Source of the DNA: Candidatus Poseidoniaceae archaeon
GTDB lineage: Archaea > Thermoplasmatota > Poseidoniia > Poseidoniales > Poseidoniaceae
Direction of reading: 5' to 3'
Assembly (NCBI GenBank): GCA_029250385.1
Contig: JAQXFJ010000218.1
Coordinates: 1 to 7,034, forward strand
Length of the DNA stretch: 7,034 bases
The position numbers were made by a program, and so were the translations under genes. Each line of letters opens with the position of its first letter. Position 1 is the first letter of the stretch. The notes under the pieces were generated by a model. It made no database searches and was not told where the DNA came from. It saw only the letters and a program-made list of their open reading frames with translations. Of the stretch, positions 1 to 6,127 are shown one piece after another.

Positions 1-26
1 CATGGCAATGCCAATGGTTGGGTCAT
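1..26 (-). CDS. Possible start of a further minus-strand gene (partial)
   Basis: On the minus strand, 11 nt after the stop of the 64-residue membrane protein, an ATG at 26-24 opens a frame reading MTQPLALP before the window ends. The short spacing and shared strand fit a third gene of the ridA cluster. Only eight codons are visible, so neither reality nor function can be judged. It could be a chance ATG. Confidence 0.3.
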
Positions 27-37
27 TTCAATGATAC

Positions 38-232
38 CTATCTTCTGATTACCGCAGTAACGCCAAGTAACAGCGTGGTTGCGAGCATAACTTCGAGTAA
101 GACATCAAAATAATAGCCAGTTGAAAAGGCGAGCAGTGTGATTGGTAGGCCAATTTTCAACAATTTTGGCCAGGTAAGCAAACCCTTGGGCCGCTCATCA
201 AAATAAGGCGATCCGGGCATAAAATCACTCAT
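38..232 (-). CDS. Small two-helix membrane protein, function unknown
   Basis: A 64-residue protein that I do not recognise as a named family. The first 23 residues are polar and Pro-rich. Two hydrophobic stretches follow, at about 25-42 and 44-62, separated only by FD, which reads as a tight hairpin of two membrane helices ending in a basic RR. Its ATG overlaps the TGA of ridA upstream (ATGA at 232-229), and a weak AAGG lies about 7 nt before the ATG inside ridA, so it is probably translated by coupling to ridA on one transcript. There is no catalytic motif. The overlap supports it being a real gene. A partner or membrane tether of unknown role is as much as can be said. Confidence 0.65.
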   Translation of the reverse strand: MSDFMPGSPYFDERPKGLLTWPKLLKIGLPITLLAFSTGYYFDVLLEVMLATTLLLGVTAVIRR

Positions 233-591
233 TTTGTGCCTTGTACAACAATTTCTACCAGTGCCCCAGCAGGTAAGGCAGCGGCAGCAAAGGCAGCTCT
301 AGCAGGTTTGACTAAGAGATCACTAACCCACGCACCATACACCTCATTCATATCGCTAAAATCGTTAATGTCATCGAGCAAAATTTGGGCGAAACAGATG
401 TTCTCTCTGGTCAGTCCAGCATTTTGTAATAGGGTGTCAATCTTGTCTAAGGCACCTTTAGTTTGGGCTTTTACTCCATCAAAATCCACGGCAATTTGAC
501 CCGATAACCAAAACATATCGCCTGATTGTACGCCTGCAGAATATGGGCCATATTTGGCAGCCCCTGGTAATTCGATTGCTTGCTTGTCCAT
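229..591 (-). CDS. ridA: RidA family reactive intermediate (enamine/imine) deaminase
   Basis: RidA (YjgF/YER057c/UK114) enzymes hydrolyse reactive 2-aminoacrylate and related enamines/imines released by PLP enzymes, giving the 2-oxoacid and ammonia. They are cytosolic trimers with the active site between subunits. The 120-residue length is close to the usual 125-130. Visible family features are YSAGVQSGDMFWLSGQI at 17-33 and PARAAFAAAALPAGALVEI at 96-114. The residues matching the E. coli/Salmonella site are all present: Tyr17, Ser30, Arg98 (their Arg105) and Glu113 (their Glu120), with the 15-residue Arg-Glu spacing kept. The active subclass is therefore likely. The ATG at 591 fits the family N-terminus. 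Its stop overlaps the next gene by ATGA, and it diverges from the DUF354 gene across 78 bp. Family assignment is secure; the exact substrate is not. Confidence 0.93.
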   Translation of the reverse strand: MDKQAIELPGAAKYGPYSAGVQSGDMFWLSGQIAVDFDGVKAQTKGALDKIDTLLQNAGLTRENICFAQILLDDINDFSDMNEVYGAWVSDLLVKPARAAFAAAALPAGALVEIVVQGTK

Positions 592-642
592 ACAACTGCG
601 TTAGCAAGGCAGGCCTTCAACTTGACGAATCTCCGATGCATT

Positions 643-650
643 GAGTAATA
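643..650. promoter_or_regulatory. Candidate AT-rich promoter element between ridA and the DUF354 gene
   Basis: The 78 bp between the two divergent starts holds one AT-rich patch (GAGTAATA). It centres about 24 bp before the plus-strand ATG at 670, roughly where an archaeal TATA box would sit for a leaderless message. The same patch is about 55 bp from the ridA start, so ridA would have a short leader if it shares it. The match to a TATA consensus is weak. Confidence 0.22.
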
Positions 651-669
651 GAGACACAATAGGATTGGT

Positions 670-1686
670 ATGCGGACATGTTGGGTACTAGACCATCCTG
701 CTCACGTTCGCTTGTTAGCGCCGCTACTGCGTTGTTCTAACAACAACGATGTGATTATTGCCACAAAACGACAAGAAGTGCAGAACTTGATTGACGGAGG
801 CGACGGGCATATTCCTCGTCGGCAAATCCATTGGGTTGAGCGACCAGTCGGCGAAGGGATGCGCAGAAAAGCCTTAGCAAGATGGCGCTCAAGTCACCGT
901 TTTCTCGCAGAATGCTGCCAAAACGGTCAGCCAATTTCGCGTATTATTTCTGTGGGAGCGCCGATTGAACTAATGGCCTGTAAGTCACCAATACTACGCA
1001 AGAAATTGGCTAGTATCACGCATCGATATTACATAACAGATACCGAGGTCAATCATATCGCTCACAAATTAGCGCTTAAATCAGCAACTCATATCATAAT
1101 TCCAACTCATTGGGATAGTAACTTGGACAACGGTTTCTTGGCCAAGGCTCAGTCTAAGAGTTTGACAATTCATCGACTTGACGGGCTGCACGGCCATGTT
1201 CATTTGCGGCCAGGTATACGCTCTGTAGCAGTTAATGACCCACCAAAAGTCTTGGTTAGAATACTCAATGGTGACGGTATTCATGACAGTGATGAGATAA
1301 TTAAGATTCCAGAATCGACCTTGGACGGCCTTGAGATAACTCGTGCTGATGAAGATAGTTACCAAGGTGATGCATGGTTACTGGACTTGGAATTAGCTAA
1401 ACATGATGGAGTAATTACCCAATCAGTAACATTGGCTAGTGAAGCGGCGTTACTTGGCACCCCTACCTTACTAATCACTAAGGGTGAGCGTGGATTTTTA
1501 TCTAGGCTTAAGGAAGATGGTTATCCGATATTTCATTGGAACAAAGTATGTCAGGGAGATAAATGGAAAAATATGTTAGCTCAATTTCTTACCGGAATGC
1601 ACCTAACTGATGCAATTGAAACAGAAGATTGGCCTAATGCACGGCAACAATTGGCTGATTTTTTATCTATGAATCTGATAGATTGA
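670..1686 (+). CDS. DUF354-like protein, predicted GT-B-fold glycosyltransferase/epimerase relative
   Basis: This 338-residue cytosolic protein resembles archaeal DUF354 proteins, which are predicted relatives of UDP-GlcNAc 2-epimerase and GT-B glycosyltransferases; their reaction is not firmly established. Visible landmarks are the N-terminal DHPAHVRLLAPLL (8-20, family pattern D-x-P-x-H-V), DTE at 124-126, a THWDSNL patch at 146-152, LDGLHGHVHLRPG at 170-182, and the C-terminal nucleotide-binding half with TLASEAALLGTP at 254-265. The family usually has a Gly-rich GGGTM-type loop just before EAALLG; here it reads TQSVTLAS, so the glycines are gone. Together with the changed GYKE-like segment near 171 this suggests altered or lost substrate binding. 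ATG 670 gives the expected N-terminus. The gene ends tail to tail with the Nudix gene and overlaps it by 20 bp. A role in surface glycan synthesis is only inferred. Confidence 0.72.
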   Translation: MRTCWVLDHPAHVRLLAPLLRCSNNNDVIIATKRQEVQNLIDGGDGHIPRRQIHWVERPVGEGMRRKALARWRSSHRFLAECCQNGQPISRIISVGAPIELMACKSPILRKKLASITHRYYITDTEVNHIAHKLALKSATHIIIPTHWDSNLDNGFLAKAQSKSLTIHRLDGLHGHVHLRPGIRSVAVNDPPKVLVRILNGDGIHDSDEIIKIPESTLDGLEITRADEDSYQGDAWLLDLELAKHDGVITQSVTLASEAALLGTPTLLITKGERGFLSRLKEDGYPIFHWNKVCQGDKWKNMLAQFLTGMHLTDAIETEDWPNARQQLADFLSMNLID

Positions 1687-2104
1687 ACCAATTTTTGATG
1701 ATTTGCAAATGATCGCCGGCTAACGGCACTTCGCCGTTTAACACGTCTTGAAGAGGCCAAAACCGGGCATCAGCAGCATCATCACCAGCCACAGGTTCAC
1801 CGTCTGGAGCGGTTACTGAGTAGACAATGCTGACGATATGTTTGCGAGGATCTCGACTTGGGTCGCCCATGACCATCATTAATTCTGGATTGGTGCCGAC
1901 TAGATTGGTTTCTTCTTCAAGTTCCCTAAGTACCGCAATCAGTGGGTCCTCATCGCGTTCAACAAAACCACCAGGTAGTCCCCAATAGCCAACCATTGGG
2001 GGGAATTTTCGCTGAATTAGTAGAATCTCGTTGCCGCGTTGGACAGCAGCATCAACTGCTAATGCTGGATTTAACCATCCATTACATTCATCGCAGGTTG
2101 CCAT
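1667..2104 (-). CDS. Nudix hydrolase, ADP-ribose/NADH pyrophosphatase-like
   Basis: A 145-residue cytosolic Nudix enzyme that cleaves a nucleoside diphosphate linked to another group, using Mg2+. The Nudix box runs from Gly46 to Leu68: G46, five residues, E52, seven residues, then R60 E61 L62 E63 E64 E65 T66 N67 L68. All metal-binding acids are present; the usual Gly near the end is Asn67. PPMVGYWGLPGGFVE (35-49) is typical of ADP-ribose/NUDT-type members. The N-terminus carries a lone CDEC (Cys4, Cys7), resembling half of the zinc knuckle found in NADH pyrophosphatases. The ATG lies 2 nt after the uppS stop, with GGGGA at 2111-2115 as a possible ribosome site, so it is probably translated with uppS. 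Substrate cannot be told from sequence; ADP-ribose, NADH or a sugar nucleotide are candidates. Confidence 0.9.
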   Translation of the reverse strand: MATCDECNGWLNPALAVDAAVQRGNEILLIQRKFPPMVGYWGLPGGFVERDEDPLIAVLRELEEETNLVGTNPELMMVMGDPSRDPRKHIVSIVYSVTAPDGEPVAGDDAADARFWPLQDVLNGEVPLAGDHLQIIKNWFNLSDS

Positions 2105-2106
2105 GC

Positions 2107-2886
2107 TTATTCCCCATATCTGCGCTTACGGTCTTGGAAAGTCCGCACTGCTTTTAGCAAATCTTTCTTTTGAAATGACGGCCAATAGACATCACTGAAA
2201 TACAATTCCGAGTACGCCATTTGCCATAGCAAGAAATTGGAAATGCGTTCTTCACCACTGGTGCGGATTACTAAATCCGGGTCGGGCATTTCTCCAGTGT
2301 AAAGTCGACTGGAAACCGCCTTTTCGTCAATTGCCTCTAACGCTAAGTCACCAGCTGCGTGTTCTGCAGCAATTGATTGAATGGCATTCAGCATTTCTTC
2401 TCTGCTGCCATAGGCTAGACAAATGGTGAAGACGTAATCATCATAATCAGCGGTTTTTGCCTCAGCATATTCAATAGCATCATTCACCTCTTTGGGCAGT
2501 AATTCGCGCTTGCCAATGACTTGTACCTTGACTTTATTGTCGTGGATTCGTTGATCATCAGCAATATCTCTCAGTCCTTCAGTATACAACTTAAACAAAA
2601 TATCTAATTCCTTTTTTGGCCGAGTTAAATTCTCGGTTGAAAGCGCATAAACAGTGAACCATGGGATGCCGACTTCCAGTACCCAATCAAGCACGGTTTC
2701 TAATTTCTGCTTACCGATACGGTGACCTATTCCCGCCGCAAGATTGCTTTTCCAGGCGAATCTTCGATTGCCATCCATGATTATGGCTAGATGGGTTACT
2801 TTGACTGGATGTTCATGTACCTCTTTGAGTAACTTTGCCTCAACCGCATGGCCAAGAACGTCACCCATTCGCTTAGAGATACCCAT
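2107..2886 (-). CDS. uppS: Cis-prenyltransferase: (di)trans,polycis-polyprenyl diphosphate synthase (UppS family)
   Basis: This enzyme condenses isopentenyl diphosphate units in cis onto an allylic diphosphate to make the long polyprenyl (dolichol-type) carrier used for glycan and N-glycosylation precursors at the cytoplasmic membrane. From ATG 2886 it has 259 residues, close to E. coli UppS (253). Visible motifs: HLAIIMDGNRRFA (32-44) with catalytic Asp38; GHRIGKQKL (54-62); YALSTENLTRP (80-90); and DLVIRTSGEERISNFLLWQ (204-222), followed by AYSELYF and WPSF. NRRF in place of bacterial NGRW, plus an N-terminal helix before the domain, is archaeal/eukaryal style. A TTG at 2946 would add 20 residues, but it overlaps the promoter zone of the divergent gene. 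ATG 2868 is also possible. It is followed by the Nudix gene after 2 nt. Function is near certain; product chain length is unknown. Confidence 0.95.
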   Translation of the reverse strand: MGISKRMGDVLGHAVEAKLLKEVHEHPVKVTHLAIIMDGNRRFAWKSNLAAGIGHRIGKQKLETVLDWVLEVGIPWFTVYALSTENLTRPKKELDILFKLYTEGLRDIADDQRIHDNKVKVQVIGKRELLPKEVNDAIEYAEAKTADYDDYVFTICLAYGSREEMLNAIQSIAAEHAAGDLALEAIDEKAVSSRLYTGEMPDPDLVIRTSGEERISNFLLWQMAYSELYFSDVYWPSFQKKDLLKAVRTFQDRKRRYGE

Positions 2887-2954
2887 GTCTGCCCCGATTA
2901 TGGGAGTGCGGTTTAGTGTATGATTCCATCCCTTGACTATATCCAAGGTTGGAC

Positions 2955-2962
2955 ATAATTTT
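2955..2962 (+). promoter_or_regulatory. TATA-like box for the receptor-like gene at 2987
   Basis: ATAATTTT centres about 28 bp before the ATG at 2987, the spacing expected for an archaeal TATA box on a leaderless message that starts at or near the ATG. No Shine-Dalgarno site precedes that ATG. The box lies within the longer frame that a TTG start at 2933 would give, which argues for the ATG. Confidence 0.4.
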
Positions 2963-2986
2963 CAACCTAGTTGCCCTCGTCTAGTT

Positions 2987-3772
2987 ATGCGAGTAGTAAG
3001 CCTAGTACCGTCTTTGACGGATACATTATTTGCCCTTGGTTTGACTACCAAAGAAGTAGTTGGCCGCACTCCATGGTGTATTCACCCTCGTGAAATGGTT
3101 GACCAGGTGATGATTGTAGGTGGCACAAAGACACCCAATTTAGGGAAAATCCGCAGTTTGAAACCTGACTTGATAGTCATGGATAAAGAAGAAAACCCAT
3201 TACCGGTGTACCAGGAACTTACCGCTGAAGGATTTACGATATTTGTGAGTGAGGTCAAGTCGCCTAGTGATGTGCCCCAAATGCTGCGAGAATTAGGTAA
3301 AGCATGTGGCAAGGACGCAGCAGGAGATGCTCTAGCACTCATTTGTCAAGACTCTCTAAGTAGCCTAAATAGATCTACACGAAGCGCTAGAACAGTGCCG
3401 CTGATATGGCATAAACCTCTGATGGCAGTATCGCCAAATAAGTATCCAGGTGCAATACTATCCGAGGTAGGGTTCGAAGTTATTGATACCAATCCACAAG
3501 GCAATGGTTATCCAGAAATTACCGTTGAAGAATTTATTGAACACAAAATAGAATTGATATTACTGACCAGTGAACCGCATAATTTCACTACCGAGGAGGG
3601 TAAATCCATTGCTGAAAAAATCACGGCAGCCGGCGGCTCAAAGCCAGCAGTAGTTCATATCGATGGTGAGGATTTAACCTGGTTTGGTGCAAGAACTGCG
3701 CCTGCTTTGGCTAGATTAGCCGAATTTGGCCAACAAACTCTTGATACCATAGAGCATCAATATGATGAGTAA
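2987..3772 (+). CDS. Helical-backbone metal receptor / cobalamin-binding (BtuF-like) protein without signal peptide
   Basis: This 261-residue protein has the two-lobed fold signature of TroA/BtuF-type receptors, which bind cobalamin, haem or siderophore iron, usually for an ABC importer. The N-lobe starts at once with VVSLVPSLTDTLFALGL (3-19), then VGRTPWCIHP (25-34), VGGTKTPNLGKIRSLKPDLIVMDKEEN in pieces at 44-70, a linking helix near 92-135, and a C-lobe with WHKPLMAV (141-148), GYPEITVEEF (174-183) and LILLTSEPHNF (190-200). The WCxHP, GGTK and EEN patches mark the subgroup often annotated as cobalamin-binding protein. There is no signal peptide or lipobox: the fold begins at residue 2, so it looks cytosolic. 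An in-frame TTG at 2933 would add only a polar tail (18 residues). No permease or ATPase is next to it. The S15 hydrolase follows after 18 nt. Fold is confident; ligand is not. Confidence 0.83.
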   Translation: MRVVSLVPSLTDTLFALGLTTKEVVGRTPWCIHPREMVDQVMIVGGTKTPNLGKIRSLKPDLIVMDKEENPLPVYQELTAEGFTIFVSEVKSPSDVPQMLRELGKACGKDAAGDALALICQDSLSSLNRSTRSARTVPLIWHKPLMAVSPNKYPGAILSEVGFEVIDTNPQGNGYPEITVEEFIEHKIELILLTSEPHNFTTEEGKSIAEKITAAGGSKPAVVHIDGEDLTWFGARTAPALARLAEFGQQTLDTIEHQYDE

Positions 3773-3790
3773 TGAGGGTTTCAGCGCACC

Positions 3791-5668
3791 ATGGACGAGC
3801 AGGTTCTGGAGGCTGAACTAGCCAAGGCGTTGCCAGTTGCCAAGTCTAGCTCAACAAATTCACTTAACGCCGCGATTGGTGCAACAATTGCCGTGGTACT
3901 GGTTTTTCTAATGCTTAGTCGCACTCTTGGCGCACCGCTTGAAGAACAGGCTATCGAAGAGTCTATGGAGGGCTATACACCGATTTGGGAGCGATACATG
4001 GATGATTATATCACCGGCGGGCAAAATTCCTACGTGGTAGAAAATGGTACTCTAACCGGTCCAGATAATGCGAGTTTGTGGCTAGGAACACATCATTTTG
4101 TTGAATTCGATTTACCACTTGAAGAGGGCGGTGCAGCACCTAATGGCCAAGTCAGTTTGGCAGTGTGGGTTCCTGTCATGGAAGGCAATATGACCGTTCC
4201 AGTAATTGCTGAGTTTGGTCCATATTTCGATGAAGCATCGGTTGAAACTGGCGGTATTGAAGAGCCAGGTACATGGCTTGGTACTATGATGATTGAACAG
4301 ATAATACCACATGGATTTGCTTTTGCTCAAGTTTCTGTAATGGGAACTGGACGTTCAAACCACTGCATGGATTTGATGGGTACCGCTGAACAACTAGGTG
4401 TTGATGCAGCGGTTACTTGGCTTGGCACTCAGGATTGGAGTAATGGTAATGTTGGGATGATTGGCAAGTCATATGACGGTTCGACTCCTTGGCAAGCAGC
4501 CATGTTTGGTAACGAGCATTTGACCACGATTGTCCCTATTTCTGGGTTAATTGGAGTAATGGAATTGATGTGGCGCAATGGCAGTAGTGAGGCAAGAGCC
4601 CCAATTATGCACAACGGAGTTTACGGCTCGTACGGGCTTGATGGCGACTTAGAGGATACTGGAAATATGTGTCCAGATTATATTGCTGGGCCAGCAACTG
4701 GTGGAGCGGCTTGGGCCTGGGGTAGTGAAGCGGCAGGCGATTACTGGGGAGAACGGTATTTCCTAGACCGAGTCATTGACAATTACAACGGCAGTGTTTA
4801 CCTGATACAGGGAATGCATGATTGGAATGTCGACCCACACATGGCGGTTCCGACAATCAATCGATTATACGATGCCGATATTGAAGCCAAGGGTTTGTTT
4901 GGTCAATGGGATCACGATTATCCAGACCGTCCACAGATTATGTTTGACCGCAGTGGTGTTGGCCGAGGCGGTGAAGCGTTCCCCGAAATGGTACGCATGG
5001 ATTGGATGCAAGACTTACTTGAGTGGTTTACTTATTATCTCAAAGAAGAAGGACCACAACCTTGGCTTGGCGTAGAGATACAATCCAACCAAGGAGAATG
5101 GCGTTTTGAGGACCGTTATCCAATGAGCGAAACTACTGAAGTGATTTGGGAGTTAGGTAGTGCAGATTTGGTGTCTAGTGGTGACGGTAATGCGATTCGT
5201 CCTGATACAAGTTCCGGACCAGTTTATCAGACTCCGCCACTAGAAGAAGACCTCTACTTTGGCGGACTACCTCGCTTACATGTCAACGTCAACACTGCGA
5301 CACTGGGTGGTCAAATTTACGCTCTGATGGAAGATTGCTTTGAAGGGACATGCATTCACATTGGTCATGCCATTATGGATTTGAGATACCATGCAGGTGG
5401 CTCACAAGTGCAGACATGGACACCGGTATTAGAGGAAATTACTGCAGTGATGGAATTCTTCCCTATGGACGTTGAAGTTGCGGCAGGGCACAGTATAAAA
5501 TTGACCTTGCGCAGTACTGGAGAGGATTATCTGCCATCTGCAGCATCGACTTTGGTAACAGTAGTTGATGCAGGCTCAACCTTACAACTCGATATTTTTG
5601 ACCCAGCAACTAGAGAGTATTACGACATAGTTCAGTGTACAGCACAAATATGTTTAGACAACGCTTAA
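3791..5668 (+). CDS. Membrane-anchored CocE/NonD-type serine hydrolase (X-Pro dipeptidyl-peptidase, S15-like)
   Basis: An alpha/beta hydrolase of 625 residues. A short polar N-terminus is followed by one hydrophobic anchor at about 25-43, with no evident cleavage site, so the catalytic part probably faces the outside. The hydrolase domain spans about 95-420. The nucleophile elbow is GKSYDG with Ser227; Asp344 in GMHDWNVDPHMA and His375 in GQWDHDYPD complete the triad in the order and spacing of S15/CocE enzymes. SVMGTGRS (182-189) matches the region before the elbow. The C-terminal part, about 480-600 (FGGLPRLHVNV, MEFFPMDVEVAAGHSIKLTLRST), matches the S15 jelly-roll domain. Six cysteines (192, 294, 516, 521, 616, 621) suit disulfides outside the cell. 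Likely substrates are Pro-containing peptides, esters or beta-lactam-like amides; the sequence does not decide. The start has GAGGG 12 nt upstream and lies 18 nt after the receptor gene, suggesting one operon. Confidence 0.9.
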   Translation: MDEQVLEAELAKALPVAKSSSTNSLNAAIGATIAVVLVFLMLSRTLGAPLEEQAIEESMEGYTPIWERYMDDYITGGQNSYVVENGTLTGPDNASLWLGTHHFVEFDLPLEEGGAAPNGQVSLAVWVPVMEGNMTVPVIAEFGPYFDEASVETGGIEEPGTWLGTMMIEQIIPHGFAFAQVSVMGTGRSNHCMDLMGTAEQLGVDAAVTWLGTQDWSNGNVGMIGKSYDGSTPWQAAMFGNEHLTTIVPISGLIGVMELMWRNGSSEARAPIMHNGVYGSYGLDGDLEDTGNMCPDYIAGPATGGAAWAWGSEAAGDYWGERYFLDRVIDNYNGSVYLIQGMHDWNVDPHMAVPTINRLYDADIEAKGLFGQWDHDYPDRPQIMFDRSGVGRGGEAFPEMVRMDWMQDLLEWFTYYLKEEGPQPWLGVEIQSNQGEWRFEDRYPMSETTEVIWELGSADLVSSGDGNAIRPDTSSGPVYQTPPLEEDLYFGGLPRLHVNVNTATLGGQIYALMEDCFEGTCIHIGHAIMDLRYHAGGSQVQTWTPVLEEITAVMEFFPMDVEVAAGHSIKLTLRSTGEDYLPSAASTLVTVVDAGSTLQLDIFDPATREYYDIVQCTAQICLDNA

Positions 5669-5685
5669 CTCGATTATATTGTCAA

Positions 5686-5700
5686 ATTTAGTTTTCAATT
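5686..5700 (+). terminator. T-rich stretch after the S15-like hydrolase gene
   Basis: ATTTAGTTTTCAATT begins 17 nt after the stop codon and is T-rich on the coding strand, as expected for archaeal termination, which depends on T runs and not on a strong hairpin. The run is broken, so support is modest. Confidence 0.28.
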
Positions 5701-5730
5701 ATCATCTAGCGTGAAACATTATCTACTCAA

Positions 5731-5738
5731 CTATTATC
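5731..5738 (+). promoter_or_regulatory. Candidate TATA-like box before the 91-residue membrane protein
   Basis: CTATTATC lies in an AT-rich 83 bp gap. It centres about 26 bp before the in-frame GTG at 5761 and about 17 bp before GTG 5752. It would fit a leaderless start at 5761 better than at 5752; an ATTATC copy at 5718-5723 would fit 5752. The call is tentative. Confidence 0.25.
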
Positions 5739-5751
5739 AGTAAATTACTGG

Positions 5752-6027
5752 GTGAAAATTGTGAGTAAGAATTGGAATAAAATATATCGCTATATCCACT
5801 TAACTGCTGGACTAATATTGGTAATATACCATGGCAGAATTGCCTGGTATCACAACGGATTTGTCGACACGGTTTGGTCGGCAGATACCGATAAATTTGT
5901 TTCTACCACTTTGATATTTTTTGTCATGTGGACTGGATTAGCAAAGTGGCCAATATATCCATGGTACAAGAAGCGACAAAATAAGAAACGTCGCGACGCT
6001 AGAGTCGCTGCAAAAGCAGCAGAGTGA
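5752..6027 (+). CDS. Small two-helix membrane protein with basic tail, function unknown
   Basis: A 91-residue protein starting with GTG; a second in-frame GTG at 5761 would remove three residues. I do not recognise a family. Two membrane segments are visible, about 13-32 (ending LILVIYHGRIAW) and 48-66 (VSTTLIFFVMWTGLAKW), joined by a polar, Asp-containing loop. The tail from residue 72 is strongly basic (KKRQNKKRRDARVAAK), so both ends are probably cytoplasmic. His16, His27 and His34 cluster in and just after the first helix; His16 and His27 are about three helical turns apart, which could bind a metal or haem but is equally compatible with chance. It stands between an upstream T-rich stretch and a strong promoter downstream, so it is probably transcribed alone. 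Confidence 0.68.
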   Translation: MKIVSKNWNKIYRYIHLTAGLILVIYHGRIAWYHNGFVDTVWSADTDKFVSTTLIFFVMWTGLAKWPIYPWYKKRQNKKRRDARVAAKAAE

Positions 6028-6055
6028 TTTAGCATACCTCGCGAAGGTTATTTAG

Positions 6056-6075
6056 GCAAAAAAATTGCAGTTTTT
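6056..6075 (+). terminator. Small A/T hairpin with T run after the 91-residue gene
   Basis: GCAA, five A, TTGC form a short perfect inverted repeat at 6056-6068, followed by AG and TTTTT at 6071-6075. It sits 28 nt after the stop and before the next promoter. The stem is only 4 bp, so the T run is the more meaningful part for archaeal termination. Confidence 0.3.
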
Positions 6076-6094
6076 GGTCAATCTATTTAGGTAG

Positions 6095-6104
6095 ATATTA
6101 TAAT
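6095..6104 (+). promoter_or_regulatory. Strong TATA box for the duplicated membrane protein gene
   Basis: ATATTATAAT contains TTATAA at 6098-6103, centred 27 bp before the ATG at 6128. This is close to ideal archaeal spacing for a leaderless transcript, and no Shine-Dalgarno motif is seen before the ATG. It is the clearest promoter in the window. Confidence 0.55.
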
Positions 6105-6127
6105 GAAATATCATCACTCTCGAACCG

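Noticed and set aside
236..499. Plus-strand open frame of 87 residues opposite ridA
   Set aside because: It is antisense to a clearly recognised RidA gene, is low in complexity (Ala/Ser-rich) and has no family features.
471..659. Minus-strand open frame of 62 residues overlapping the ridA start in another frame
   Set aside because: It overlaps ridA and spans its upstream region; no recognisable protein features.
1081..1365. Minus-strand open frame of 94 residues inside the DUF354-like gene
   Set aside because: Antisense shadow of a supported gene, with no domain or promoter.
1942..2157. Plus-strand open frame of 71 residues across the uppS/Nudix junction
   Set aside because: Antisense to two firmly assigned genes.
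2933..2986. TTG start extending the receptor-like protein by 18 residues as a possible signal peptide
   Set aside because: The added residues are polar, with no hydrophobic core, and they overlap the likely TATA box.
3082..3342. Minus-strand open frame of 86 residues inside the receptor-like gene
   Set aside because: Antisense shadow; Ser/Pro-rich with no family features.
4112..5075. Three open frames (4112-4330 and 4429-4614 minus, 4818-5075 plus) inside the S15-like hydrolase gene
   Set aside because: All lie within a continuous hydrolase frame whose motifs run throughout, so they are shadows.
5850..6035. Minus-strand open frame of 61 residues opposite the 91-residue membrane protein
   Set aside because: The plus-strand frame has clear membrane helices and a sensible start; the minus frame has neither promoter nor features.
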